Positions 30,916 to 38,653 of a stretch of DNA of 38,653 nt are shown one piece after another. Position numbers and translations under genes: made by a program. This DNA is from an uncultured Eubacteriales bacterium. GTDB taxonomy: Bacteria; Bacillota; Clostridia; Christensenellales; Aristaeellaceae. The notes beneath the pieces are model-generated. The model saw only the letters and a list, made by a program, of their open reading frames with translations. It searched no databases and was not told the origin of the DNA. The DNA is taken from positions 1 through 38,653 of the forward strand of contig CACWZI010000038.1 in NCBI GenBank assembly GCA_902765305.1, in the 5' to 3' direction. How positions within the stretch are numbered: the stretch's first letter is position 1; the number at the start of each line of letters is the position of its first letter.

Positions 30916-33283
30916 TCACAGCCTCCTGAAAGGTTTGAATGTGCCACGCCCCGCCCCAATGACGCATCGTGATCGCGCCGGACTGGCGGGTCTGGTAGAT
31001 TTCCGCGCCGCTGGCGGACAGGCGCTCCAGCGTCTCCTCGCCGGGATGGCCGTAGTTGTTTTCGCCCACGGAGATCACGGCGATGTCCGGCGTGACGCCG
31101 TCGAGAAAGCGCGCGCTGGTGCCCTTGTTCGAGCCGTGATGGGCCACCTTCAGCACGTCGGCATCCGGGATGCGCTCTGGCTCCCCCTCCTGGCTCAGGT
31201 CACCGGTGAACAGCGCCTTCTGCCCTTCGCAGGTGACCAGCGCGAGCATGGACATGTCGTTGACCTCCGCGGGCAGCGCCCCGCCGTCCGGGCTGTAGAC
31301 CTCCAGACTGGCAACGCTTGACAGCCCGATCCTGTCGCCGGTATGCAGCTCACGGATCGGTATGCCCATAGACCGCGCCTTTTCGATGCCTTCGACGATC
31401 GAAGGGGCGACTTCCTCCACGTCGAACCAGCCTGCGGGGACGTAGATGGCGTCAGGGCGGAAGCTGTCGAGAATGTCCAAAAGGCCGCCCGCATGGTCCT
31501 CATGGGGATGGGAGAGTACGATGCCGTTCAACTTCAGGCAGTTGGCGGAAAGGTAGTCCGCGGCGGGGGTATACGTATCCCCCGCGTCGATCAGCCAGGT
31601 GCAGCCATGGTTCTGTACCACGGCGCAGTCGGCTTGCCCTGCGTCCAGGAACACGAGTGTGAAGGGCCACGCCTTCATAAAAACCAGCAGCGTGGACAGC
31701 GCGGCGACGCCCACCAGCCCCAGCGGCATCAGCCTGCGCACGTTCAGGCGGATGCGACTGAGGTCAGACGCGGCCAGCATGACCGACCAGTGAGCGACGA
31801 TCAGTATGAATGGGTATCGCCCGATGCGCGCATAGCCGCCGTCAATGCCACCGCCCGCCCGGGTGATGGCCGTCAGCGCCGCAAGCAGCGCATCCGGCAC
31901 GCGGGCGAGCATTGCGGCCAGCGGCATGAAAATGACAGAGACCAGCAGCGCCAACAGTCCGAGGACGTAGCCTGCCATGCACAGGGGCACGCAGATCAGG
32001 TTGAAGGGCACCGAGAGCAGCGGCTGCCCGCCGAAGGATGCGACCACCAGGGGCAGTGTCGCCAGCTGGGCGGCCACCGACGCGCAGATCAGGTCGCCCA
32101 CGTAAGCCACGACCTGCAAAAGCGCATGCCTTGGGCCGTGAACGCCGGGAAGCCTGCGATTCAGGCCTTCCAGTCCCACCAGCCGTCGAAGCGGCGGCAT
32201 CAGCAGTATGATTCCGGCAGAGGCGGCGTAGGACAGCGCGAAGCCCGTATCCTCCAGACTCAGGGGCTTCGCCAGCAGCCACGCCAGCATCACCCCGCAC
32301 AGGCGGGTGATGCCGTCACTGGGAAGCCCGGCGATGGGGGCACAACAAAAGATCGCGAAGGTGCAGAGAGCCCGAACAAAAGGGGCGGTGAAGCCGATCA
32401 GCGCGCCATAGGGGATCAGCAGGGCAACGGCGACCAGGACGGCATATTTCCTGGGCATGATCAGGCCCAACAGCAGGGAAAGCACCGCCGCCAGCAGCGT
32501 CACATGCAGGCCCGAAATGCTGATCAGGTGGGCCGTGCCTGAGCGCTGCAGCGCGTCGCGCTGTTCATCGCCCAGCAGAGAGCGATCGCCCAGCACCAAT
32601 GCCCGCATGATGCCGGCGCTGCGGGGAAACAAGGCGTCGATGCGCCGGGCGATGGCATGACGGATGGTGACGAGGGTCGTGTTCACGCCGACGGACGAGC
32701 CCAGTATCGTCACATCCTCGATCTTCGCGGTGGCGTAAGCATCCATGCCCTGCCGGTTCAGATAAGCCCCGAAATCGAACTCATAGGGATTGGTCACCGG
32801 GTCAGGCGCCCAGATGTGTCCCTTCAGCCGAAGCCGCTGCCCACAGGCGATGGCCTCAAGGGGTTCCGGATCCCCACGCAGGTACATTCTCAGGCATAGA
32901 TCGCTGGGCGCGTCGCCCGCCGTTTCCAGCTCGAAGCGGAAGATGCGCCGCCCTGTGTCCGGATTGGTGAAGGGCTCCGCAGTCACGAGGCCCACCATTT
33001 CCACCGAATACCGGGTCTGTATCGGCTTCAGTCCGTCCAGCGCAAGGCCCATGCGCGTCATGCCCGTCGCCAGCCCCGCCAGCAGCAGCAATACCGCGGC
33101 GACGCTCCGGCGCCTGCGCAACGCGAACCCAAGCCCAACCGATGCTGCAAGGGCCATGGCGCACGCCAGTGTGGGCACAGAAAGCCGCCGGCGCAGCATC
33201 AGCCCCAGCACGGTAGCGACGGCGAAGCACGCCAGCGGACGGGCGCAAACCTGCCGCTGTACGAAACGAAGGGCGGCGCGCAT
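30902..33283 (-). CDS. comEC: DNA internalization protein ComEC/Rec2
   Basis: Membrane channel for single-stranded DNA uptake in natural transformation. The 793-residue protein has the full family order: N-terminal hydrophobic helices with a DUF4131 domain (about 25-190), the Competence domain with many membrane helices (HLISISGLHVTLLAAVLSLLLG from about 250), and a C-terminal metallo-beta-lactamase domain with FLDAGQADCAVVQ, SHPHEDHAGGL and VAHHGSNKGTS, which may trim the non-transported strand. No truncation is seen. The start at 33283 lies six bases after the upstream stop and lacks a strong ribosome binding site, so it is probably translated by coupling. Other competence genes are outside the window. 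Confidence 0.94.
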   Translation of the reverse strand: MRAALRFVQRQVCARPLACFAVATVLGLMLRRRLSVPTLACAMALAASVGLGFALRRRRSVAAVLLLLAGLATGMTRMGLALDGLKPIQTRYSVEMVGLVTAEPFTNPDTGRRIFRFELETAGDAPSDLCLRMYLRGDPEPLEAIACGQRLRLKGHIWAPDPVTNPYEFDFGAYLNRQGMDAYATAKIEDVTILGSSVGVNTTLVTIRHAIARRIDALFPRSAGIMRALVLGDRSLLGDEQRDALQRSGTAHLISISGLHVTLLAAVLSLLLGLIMPRKYAVLVAVALLIPYGALIGFTAPFVRALCTFAIFCCAPIAGLPSDGITRLCGVMLAWLLAKPLSLEDTGFALSYAASAGIILLMPPLRRLVGLEGLNRRLPGVHGPRHALLQVVAYVGDLICASVAAQLATLPLVVASFGGQPLLSVPFNLICVPLCMAGYVLGLLALLVSVIFMPLAAMLARVPDALLAALTAITRAGGGIDGGYARIGRYPFILIVAHWSVMLAASDLSRIRLNVRRLMPLGLVGVAALSTLLVFMKAWPFTLVFLDAGQADCAVVQNHGCTWLIDAGDTYTPAADYLSANCLKLNGIVLSHPHEDHAGGLLDILDSFRPDAIYVPAGWFDVEEVAPSIVEGIEKARSMGIPIRELHTGDRIGLSSVASLEVYSPDGGALPAEVNDMSMLALVTCEGQKALFTGDLSQEGEPERIPDADVLKVAHHGSNKGTSARFLDGVTPDIAVISVGENNYGHPGEETLERLSASGAEIYQTRQSGAITMRHWGGAWHIQTFQEAVNEVE

Positions 33284-33289
33284 GGTCGA

Positions 33290-34003
33290 TCAGATATAGT
33301 AGGTCGCGCCCAGCTCGGCCAGCTCCGCCTCGGGGAAGGCGATCCTGGCCTCTGAGAGCAGCGCATCGGGGACATATTTCGGGTTGAGGTGGGTCAGCAA
33401 CAGCCGTCCGGCATGGGTGTTGGCGGCCAGCTGGCCACAAAGCCCCGCGGAATAGTGCGGCGCTGTGAAGCGATGATCCGCGTTCGACAGGCCGCAATCC
33501 GCCAGCAGCAGGTCCGCGCCTTCGCAGAACAGCTCCACCAGCGCGTCCTGGTTGGAATCGCCGGTGAACACGAAGCGCTTTCCATCGCAGGTCACGGACA
33601 CCGCGTTGGTGGGCACCGGGTGCCTGGCCGGGGTGAAGGACACCCGCATCTCGCCGACGGTGAAATCCTCGGCGGGCCACAGGTCGTAGCAGGGGCAGTC
33701 CAGCAGCGCCCGCACGGCCTCCGGCTCCTCCGGCGCGTAGACGGGCAGCGGCGTTTGGCGGGGATCGAACTGAAGGGCATACTGCATGGGCAGCATGTCC
33801 GACATGTGGTCGTAGTGCAGATGACTGAGCACCACTGCGTCCAGATCCTTCGGCGGACACTCATCCATCAGGCGATTCAACACGCCGGTACCACAGTCGA
33901 TCAATATGCGGGTATCACCGCTGTCGCTGGTCAGCAGATAACCGGAGCAGGCCCCACCCGGGGCAGGATAGGGACCGTTGTTGCCAAGTATCTTGAGAAT
34001 CAT
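33290..34003 (-). CDS. MBL-fold metal-dependent hydrolase (RNase Z-like)
   Basis: The 237-residue protein has the metallo-beta-lactamase fold: VVLSHLHYDHMSDMLPM gives the H-x-H-x-D-H zinc site, HPVPTNAV the next His, FTGDSNQD the bridging Asp, and LLTHLNPKY the last His. The overall order, with GTGVLNRL and no exosite arm, is like the short RNase Z/AtsA-type or cyclic-nucleotide phosphodiesterase relatives, so tRNA processing should not be assumed. The start at 34003 has AGAGGTG six bases upstream. comEC follows directly. Confidence 0.85.
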   Translation of the reverse strand: MILKILGNNGPYPAPGGACSGYLLTSDSGDTRILIDCGTGVLNRLMDECPPKDLDAVVLSHLHYDHMSDMLPMQYALQFDPRQTPLPVYAPEEPEAVRALLDCPCYDLWPAEDFTVGEMRVSFTPARHPVPTNAVSVTCDGKRFVFTGDSNQDALVELFCEGADLLLADCGLSNADHRFTAPHYSAGLCGQLAANTHAGRLLLTHLNPKYVPDALLSEARIAFPEAELAELGATYYI

Positions 34004-34045
34004 ATGCGCACCTCTTTCGGGAATGTCAGGCGATTGGGAAGAAGA

Positions 34046-34687
34046 TCACTTCTGATCCTTTTTGAACCGCTTCGTGATCACCAGCTCGATCCGGTCCCCC
34101 TTCACGCCTACGACGATGTCGTCGGCCAGGTTGGCCACGATGGACTTCTCCAGGTCCTGCTTCGCCTGCTCCAGCGCATCGCTATCAATGCGCCCTTTTT
34201 CCACATTGGCCCTGTACTGGTCCAGGGTCCAGACCGGGGTCAGGTCGTACAGGTTCGGGTTTCCCACGCCTGCCGGGGCGATGAGATTGCCCGACATGGC
34301 GCTCTCCCCATAGGCCGTATCCACAGCGCGCCCTATGTTGTGCAGCGCGCCGGAGATCACATCCCCCAGCATACCCATGAAGCCCTTCGCCGCGGCGTTC
34401 CTGCCCGAGCTGGACACGGAGAGCAGCTCCTGCTTGCGACCGGAATCCATGTTGGCCGTCGCCTCCAGGTGAATCTCGCAGGTGCTGTCATCGCCGGAAA
34501 ACCACAGCCGCCCGTAGAAGTCGTCCACCATGGCCTTCACCATGCCCAGGGTCTCCTCTACCAGCAGATTCAACCGCAGTGTGTCGCGCTTGTCCAGGCC
34601 GGCATGCCAGGCATAGTTATCCGCCGCGAATTTTGCCGCCGCCATGCGCCCGGCGTCACTGTTGACCATGAATTTATCCGATACCAT
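34046..34687 (-). CDS. GHKL/HATPase-like protein of unknown function
   Basis: The 213-residue protein begins with DKFMVNSDAGRMAAAKFAADNYAWHAGL and then RLNLLVEETLGMVKAMVDDFYGRLWF, which resembles the N-box helix of RsbW/histidine-kinase-type ATPases (L-x-x-x-EE-x-x-x-x) but has Gly where Asn binds magnesium. The middle (SVSSSGRNAAAKGFMGMLGDV) could be the ATP-lid region, and the end is DDIVVGVKGDRIELVITKRF. ATP binding is therefore uncertain. The start at 34687 has GGAGG seven bases upstream, with a promoter at 34728-34756 divergent from the isomerase. It leads the MBL-comEC-holA run. Confidence 0.6.
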   Translation of the reverse strand: MVSDKFMVNSDAGRMAAAKFAADNYAWHAGLDKRDTLRLNLLVEETLGMVKAMVDDFYGRLWFSGDDSTCEIHLEATANMDSGRKQELLSVSSSGRNAAAKGFMGMLGDVISGALHNIGRAVDTAYGESAMSGNLIAPAGVGNPNLYDLTPVWTLDQYRANVEKGRIDSDALEQAKQDLEKSIVANLADDIVVGVKGDRIELVITKRFKKDQK

Positions 34688-34727
34688 TGCATTTCCTCCA
34701 AATAATGATGTAGACCGTTCGTTTGCT

Positions 34728-34756
34728 ATTATACACGATCGGAGATGGCTTGTCCA
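34728..34756 (-). promoter_or_regulatory. Promoter of the leftward ATPase-like/MBL/comEC/holA run
   Basis: On the minus strand TGGACA (34756-34751), 17 bases, TATAAT (34733-34728). Confidence 0.6.
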
Positions 34757-34778
34757 ATAAACAAGTATAATTTTTCAC

Positions 34779-34807
34779 TGGACATCACACCGATTCTGTG
34801 TTATGAT
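34779..34807 (+). promoter_or_regulatory. Promoter of the isomerase gene
   Basis: TGGACA (34779-34784), 17 bases, TATGAT (34802-34807). Its -35 lies 22 bases from that of the divergent gene. Confidence 0.5.
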
Positions 34808-34902
34808 TTTTGTATGGTGCGGCAGCCTGCCCGCGTTGGGCCAGACGTCATTGCCGCCGTTTCGTCTGTACATCATAACCCACGTGGCAAGGAGGAAAAA
34901 CG

Positions 34903-36327
34903 ATGTTGATTGATACCAAGGCAAGAGTGGGCGTATTCGCCATCGCCCTGGGGGCCTACCTGCCCCAGTTCCCGTCCCTTGTGCCCGAGTTCGAGGGCCA
35001 GTACGCCAAGTTCAAGACCCGCATCCCCGATTCGGTGGAGCTGATCGACGGCGGCATCGTCACCACCAAGGAATTGGCCATGGCGGCGGGCGACAAATTC
35101 CGCGCCGCGGACGTGGACCTGGTGATCCTGCAGCTGCTGACCTACGCCACCAGCTATAACATGCTGCCCGCCGTGCGGGACCTGGACGTGCCCGTGGTGC
35201 TGGTGAACATCCAGAAGAAGCGCGCCCCCGAATACGCCACCACCGACACCCCCACCTGGCTGGGCGAGCTGTACGCCTGCGGCGCCGTGGGCGAGATGGT
35301 GGCCGACCTTGAACGCGCCGGCAAGCGCCACGCGGTGATCACCGGCGTGGACGAGGGCGGCGATCCCCACCTGCAGGCGGAGATCGAGGACTGGTGCCGC
35401 GCCGCCCAGGTGCGCCGCCGCTTCCGCGACACCAACATCGCCCAGATCGGCCGGCCCTACCCCGGCATGATGGACCTGTACATCGACGAGACCAACCTCT
35501 ACCACCGCATGTGGCTGTACACCAAGCAGTTTGACTGGGAGAAAATGTGGGCCATCGCCGACGACATCACAGACGAGGCCGCCATCCGGGCCAAGGCCGA
35601 GGACATCATCAACACCTTTGACATCGAGGGCGGCGGAACGGTTGAAAAGGTCTGGGATATGGCAAAGTATGTCGTGGCCTTCGAGCAGTGGGTGAAGGAC
35701 GAGCAGCTGGGCCTTGTGGCCAGCCACTATGACGGCTTCGCCCAGGGCGTGGCCGGCAAGCTGGATTCCATGCTGATTCCGGCCTTCTCCATGCTCATCA
35801 AGCAGGGCACCGCCTGCGCCGTGGAGGGCGACATCAAGGTGGCCATGGCCATGAGCATCATGAAGACCATCAGCGGCACCGGCCAGCTCTCCGAGATGTA
35901 CTCCATCGACTTCAACGAGGACATCTGCATCATCGGCCACTCCGGTTCCGGCGACGCGGACATCTCCCAGGCCCGCAAGCCCACCATGAAGATCGTGCCG
36001 GTGTTCCACGGCAAGACCGGCGGCGGGTACCTGACCCAGTTCTACCCGCCGACGAACCAGCCCATCACCTTCCTGGGCATCACCCAGGACCGGGACGGCC
36101 ACTTCAAGTTCGTGGTGGCCGAGGGCGTCAACGAAGAAGGCCCCATCTTCATGTTCGGCGACACCAACATGCGGATGCGCTTCTCCTGCAGCGCCACTGA
36201 GTTCTGCGACAAGTGGTCAGAGGCCGGCCCCACCCACCACATGGCCGCGGGCGTGGGCAGGTACATCGACACGATCCTGAAGGTCGCCAAGATCTTCAAC
36301 GTGCCGGTGGACATCATCACCCGGTAA
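34903..36327 (+). CDS. L-fucose/L-arabinose isomerase family protein
   Basis: A 474-residue protein of the AraA/FucI superfamily of metal-dependent aldose-ketose isomerases. The N-terminal Rossmann-like half has VDLVILQLLTYATSYNMLPAV and VPVVLVNIQ; the C-terminal half has AVEGDIKVAMAMSIMK, DFNEDICIIGHSGSGD and THHMAAGVGRY, where Glu and His residues occupy the places of the AraA metal ligands. Length is close to AraA (about 500), but the sequence is not close enough to name the sugar. Codon bias is strong, so expression is probably high. ATG at 34903 with AAGGAGG upstream. No sugar kinase, aldolase, transporter or regulator is adjacent. Confidence 0.82.
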   Translation: MLIDTKARVGVFAIALGAYLPQFPSLVPEFEGQYAKFKTRIPDSVELIDGGIVTTKELAMAAGDKFRAADVDLVILQLLTYATSYNMLPAVRDLDVPVVLVNIQKKRAPEYATTDTPTWLGELYACGAVGEMVADLERAGKRHAVITGVDEGGDPHLQAEIEDWCRAAQVRRRFRDTNIAQIGRPYPGMMDLYIDETNLYHRMWLYTKQFDWEKMWAIADDITDEAAIRAKAEDIINTFDIEGGGTVEKVWDMAKYVVAFEQWVKDEQLGLVASHYDGFAQGVAGKLDSMLIPAFSMLIKQGTACAVEGDIKVAMAMSIMKTISGTGQLSEMYSIDFNEDICIIGHSGSGDADISQARKPTMKIVPVFHGKTGGGYLTQFYPPTNQPITFLGITQDRDGHFKFVVAEGVNEEGPIFMFGDTNMRMRFSCSATEFCDKWSEAGPTHHMAAGVGRYIDTILKVAKIFNVPVDIITR

Positions 36328-36359
36328 GATCCGGCAAAAATGAAAGGCAGGCATAGGTC

Positions 36360-37313
36360 ATGAATCCTCAGTCCGAACCCTTCGAAAGGCGTATACAGGC
36401 ACTGACCGACCGCATCCTTGCGGATTACGGCAACGAGCGAGTCATCGACCGGCTTGAGATGTTTACCCAGCCGGACCGGCTGATCATCGAGTCACTGATC
36501 GAAAAGCTGTTCCGGCTGGTGTTTCCGGGATATTACCGCGACTATACCTATCGCATCTACAATCCCAAGAACAACCTGTCGGCGCTGATCGAGGACGTGG
36601 CCTTTCATCTGAACCGCCAGATCGGCATCGCCCTTCGGGGCAGCGGACAGGCCTTTGAAGGCGGCATCGACCAGGCCGCCGAGGATCTTACCGCGTCCTT
36701 CCTGGAGCGCCTGCCGGAGATTCGCGCCTTTGTGGAGACGGACCTCCAGGCTGCCTACGACGGCGACCCGGCCGCTTGCGACAAAGCGGAGGTGATCATC
36801 GCCTATCCCGGGCTGTACGCCATCACCGTCTACCGCCTCGCCCACGTGCTCTACCAGCTGTCGGTGCCGCTGATTCCCAGAATCATGACCGAATACGCCC
36901 ACAGCCGCACGGGCATCGACATCCATCCCGGTGCCCGGATCGGCCGATACTTTTTCATCGATCACGGCACCGGCATCGTGGTGGGTGAAACCACCGTCAT
37001 CGGCGATTATGTCAAGATCTACCAGGGCGTCACCCTCGGCGCGCTTTCCACACGCGGCGGTCAAAAGCTGCACGGCAAGCGGCGCCATCCCACCATCGAG
37101 GACAACGTGACCATCTACGCCGGCGCGTCCATACTCGGCGGTGACACGGTGATCGGCCATGATTCCGTGATCGGCAGTAACGTTTTCATCACCTACCCCA
37201 TCGCCCCCGGTACCCGGGTCAGCGTCAAGAACCAGGAGCTGCTGTTCAAGAGCGGCAAGGGCTTCGTGCTCCAGCCCGACGACCCAGAGAACGATCCGGC
37301 GCGAATCATGTGA
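36360..37313 (+). CDS. Serine O-acetyltransferase (EpsC/CysE type)
   Basis: Makes O-acetylserine from serine and acetyl-CoA for cysteine synthesis. The 317-residue protein has the long helical N-terminal domain of the EpsC-type enzymes (about 1-175), then the left-handed beta-helix of hexapeptide repeats: GIDIHPGARIGRYFFIDHGTGIVVGE carries the catalytic Asp/His pair, followed by VIGDYVKIYQGVTLGAL, KRRHPTIEDNVTIYAGASILGG. The C-terminal tail is longer than in E. coli CysE. The start at 36360 has a modest AAAGGCAGG upstream. It follows the isomerase by 32 bases. No cysK is adjacent. Confidence 0.92.
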   Translation: MNPQSEPFERRIQALTDRILADYGNERVIDRLEMFTQPDRLIIESLIEKLFRLVFPGYYRDYTYRIYNPKNNLSALIEDVAFHLNRQIGIALRGSGQAFEGGIDQAAEDLTASFLERLPEIRAFVETDLQAAYDGDPAACDKAEVIIAYPGLYAITVYRLAHVLYQLSVPLIPRIMTEYAHSRTGIDIHPGARIGRYFFIDHGTGIVVGETTVIGDYVKIYQGVTLGALSTRGGQKLHGKRRHPTIEDNVTIYAGASILGGDTVIGHDSVIGSNVFITYPIAPGTRVSVKNQELLFKSGKGFVLQPDDPENDPARIM

Positions 37314-37337
37314 ACAACAATAGTCCCTTTTCCAATT

Positions 37338-37381
37338 CAAACCAAACAGGGCGCCGCATCAGCGGCGCCCTGTTTGGTTTG
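37338..37381. terminator. Bidirectional terminator
   Basis: A perfect 20-bp stem (CAAACCAAACAGGGCGCCGC, 37338-37357, with 37362-37381) and a four-base ATCA loop. The A/T-rich outer parts of the stem supply U-rich 3' arms in both directions. It separates the converging serine acetyltransferase and DUF1292 genes. Confidence 0.85.
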
Positions 37382-37396
37382 AAGAGCCCTTGTCCG

Positions 37397-37696
37397 TTAC
37401 GCTTCCTCGTCCTCAAGTTCATCGTCCTCAAAGCCGTTGGACTCGAATATCTTGATCAGCTTTTCGGCCAGCGCGTCGTCCACAGGTACGAACTCCTCCT
37501 GGTCCTCGCCCACGGGGACAACCTCCATGATGAACACCTCGATCGGTTCATTCTCATCGGTGTCCGAATCGTCCTCAACGTACTCTGTGAGCAGCGCGTA
37601 CTCCTTGCCTTCATAGGCCAGGTAATCCAAGACCTCCATGGTCAGCCTGTTGCCGGCGTCGTCTTCAAATTCGACAAGATCCCTTTCCTCATCCAT
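37397..37696 (-). CDS. DUF1292 family protein
   Basis: A 99-residue, very acidic cytoplasmic protein of the YrzB-like DUF1292 family: DLVEFEDDAGNRLTMEVLDYLAYEGKEYALLTEY is the family core, followed by EVFIMEVVP and an acidic tail (EDDELEDEE). Function unknown. Two starts are possible: ATG at 37696 (GGAGG 11 bases upstream) or ATG at 37705 (only 2 bases from GGAGG); the first is used. In Bacillus the gene follows yrrK; here it is alone, with a promoter at 37750-37778 and a large palindrome at its transcript start. Confidence 0.85.
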   Translation of the reverse strand: MDEERDLVEFEDDAGNRLTMEVLDYLAYEGKEYALLTEYVEDDSDTDENEPIEVFIMEVVPVGEDQEEFVPVDDALAEKLIKIFESNGFEDDELEDEEA

Positions 37697-37718
37697 GACG
37701 TTCATGGCCTCCAATCAT

Positions 37719-37750
37719 TATCAGTGCAGAGCTGCTGCCCTGCACTGATA
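37719..37750 (-). promoter_or_regulatory. Operator-like palindrome at the DUF1292 gene
   Basis: TATCAGTGCAG (37719-37729) and CTGCACTGATA (37740-37750) form a perfect 11-bp inverted repeat with a ten-base spacer. It touches the -10 and covers the predicted transcript start, a repressor-like position; it could also fold in the leader. Confidence 0.5.
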
Positions 37751-37778
37751 TTATATCCGATGGCTTTCCATTGCGCAA
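37750..37778 (-). promoter_or_regulatory. Promoter of the DUF1292 gene
   Basis: On the minus strand TTGCGC (37778-37773), 17 bases, TATAAT (37755-37750). Confidence 0.6.
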
Positions 37779-37832
37779 GGGGCTGTTTCTTCTTTTTACG
37801 CAGTCAATCCTCAGGCTTCACCCATCGGCGCC

Positions 37833-38525
37833 TCACTCAAACGCGAAGGTGACGCTCACGGCCGCGGAGATGGTCTGCTTCGAGGCCATCACGTCGGTGC
37901 CCGAGCCTGCATCCGCTTCCTCGGCGTTCTTCACATAGATTCCGTTGCCGCCAAAGCTCATGTCCGCGTTGTCATGCATTTCCACGATTTCGCCCAGCTT
38001 CACGCCGGCGGCGTCCGCGATGATCCGCGCCTTTTCACGGGCGCTCTCCACCGCCAGGGCCAGCGCCTTCGCGTCAGCCTCCTCCGTCTCGGTGGCGCTG
38101 AATTCCACATAATCCAGACTGTTGGCTCCTGCGGCAAAGGCGGCGTCGATGTAGGCGCCGGTGTTGTTCACATCCTTCACCGTCAGATAGATGTTGTTGT
38201 AAGCGGTATAGCCGATGATCGTCTCGCCATCGTCGTAGTTGTAATTGGGGTAAATGCCTATCCCATTGGTGCTGATATCGTCCTCGGTGAGGCCCATGCC
38301 CTTCAGGACCTCGACGATGGCGCTGATCCGCTCATTCACCATGGACTGGGCCGTCATGACCTCCGCTGCGGCCTCGCGGACCCCCAGGCTGATGCCTGCG
38401 CGATCGGAATCCACCTTCACGCTGCCGATGCCCTGCACCGTTATGGTGTTCTCGGCCAATGCCGCCGTCCCGGCCAGCAGCATCAGCAGCGCTACGATCA
38501 AAGCGACAATGCGATTCTTATACAT
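37833..38525 (-). CDS. Secreted SIMPL-domain (DUF541) protein
   Basis: The 230-residue product has a signal peptide (YKNRIVALIVALLMLLAGTAALA, cleavage before ENTITVQG) and a SIMPL domain over nearly all of the mature part: GIGSVKVDSDRAGISLGV, MGLTEDDISTNGIGIYPNYNYDDG, GYTAYNNIYLTVKDVNNTGAYIDAA, AREKARIIADAAGVKLGEI. Members are periplasmic or extracellular and poorly understood. GGAGG is followed by three ATG codons at 38531, 38528 and 38525; spacing favours the last. No clear promoter was found upstream. Confidence 0.88.
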   Translation of the reverse strand: MYKNRIVALIVALLMLLAGTAALAENTITVQGIGSVKVDSDRAGISLGVREAAAEVMTAQSMVNERISAIVEVLKGMGLTEDDISTNGIGIYPNYNYDDGETIIGYTAYNNIYLTVKDVNNTGAYIDAAFAAGANSLDYVEFSATETEEADAKALALAVESAREKARIIADAAGVKLGEIVEMHDNADMSFGGNGIYVKNAEEADAGSGTDVMASKQTISAAVSVTFAFE

Positions 38526-38637
38526 CATCATTTCCTCCATCCATATATTGTTATTAGCCACTTGTAAAAGTCGAGAAAGCCCGCAAATACAAGTGATTTT
38601 GATACATTTATCAACTGATTTTTCTCCACTTTTGCTG

Positions 38638-38643
38638 TATAAT
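38638..38643 (+). promoter_or_regulatory. -10 element of a rightward gene beyond the window
   Basis: TATAAT at 38638-38643 is followed by ATCAGTACA, much like the TATAATATCAGTGCA at the DUF1292 promoter. The best -35 (CTGATT, 38615-38620) is weak. Confidence 0.3.
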
Positions 38644-38653
38644 ATCAGTACAC

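Overview
The window looks like chromosomal DNA from a high-GC, anaerobic member of the Clostridia. The grounds are strong GGAGG ribosome binding sites, sigma-A type promoters, a Bacillus-type PurR, AddA, an LCP wall-assembly protein, a RelP/RelQ-type small alarmone synthetase, ATP-dependent PEP carboxykinase and a monomeric [FeFe] hydrogenase. No rRNA, tRNA or CRISPR array was recognised. The species cannot be named from this sequence.

Layout. 1-132: an IS3-like end that appears to interrupt a leftward gene with a good promoter. 547-2764: pckA and a zinc-ribbon membrane protein. 2948-7015 (leftward): purR, upp, rsmA, a CBS-domain protein and an alarmone synthetase, all tied to nucleotide metabolism or translation. 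7235-9556: murC and an acidic lipoprotein. 9616-11777: a divergent [FeFe] hydrogenase / phosphoribosyltransferase pair. 11828-21587 (leftward): an envelope polysaccharide locus (LCP protein, sugar transferase, DUF3473-type deacetylase, SDR/ATP-grasp fusion, family 2 glycosyltransferase), followed by addA. 21923-23960: greA-lysS. 23957-27345: a small AT-rich island bounded by a 17-bp direct repeat that duplicates the 3' end of lysS. 27515-29422: a secreted flavinylated FAD reductase. 29526-34687 (leftward): an ATPase-like protein, an MBL hydrolase, comEC, holA and a broken secreted-protein gene that runs into a repeat element. 34903-37313: an L-fucose/L-arabinose isomerase-family protein and a serine acetyltransferase. 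37397-38525 (leftward): a DUF1292 protein and a SIMPL-domain protein.

Most of the window is housekeeping DNA. The least ordinary parts are: the lysS-targeted mini-island, which carries a candidate ADP-ribosyltransferase toxin/antitoxin pair, an orphan r1t-type holin and unknown small genes but no visible integrase; several palindromic dispersed repeats, one with complementary TTTTAGG heptamer arms; the SDR/ATP-grasp fusion in the polysaccharide locus; and candidate PurR boxes in front of purR itself.

All function calls come from reading motifs and family patterns by eye. No database search was run.
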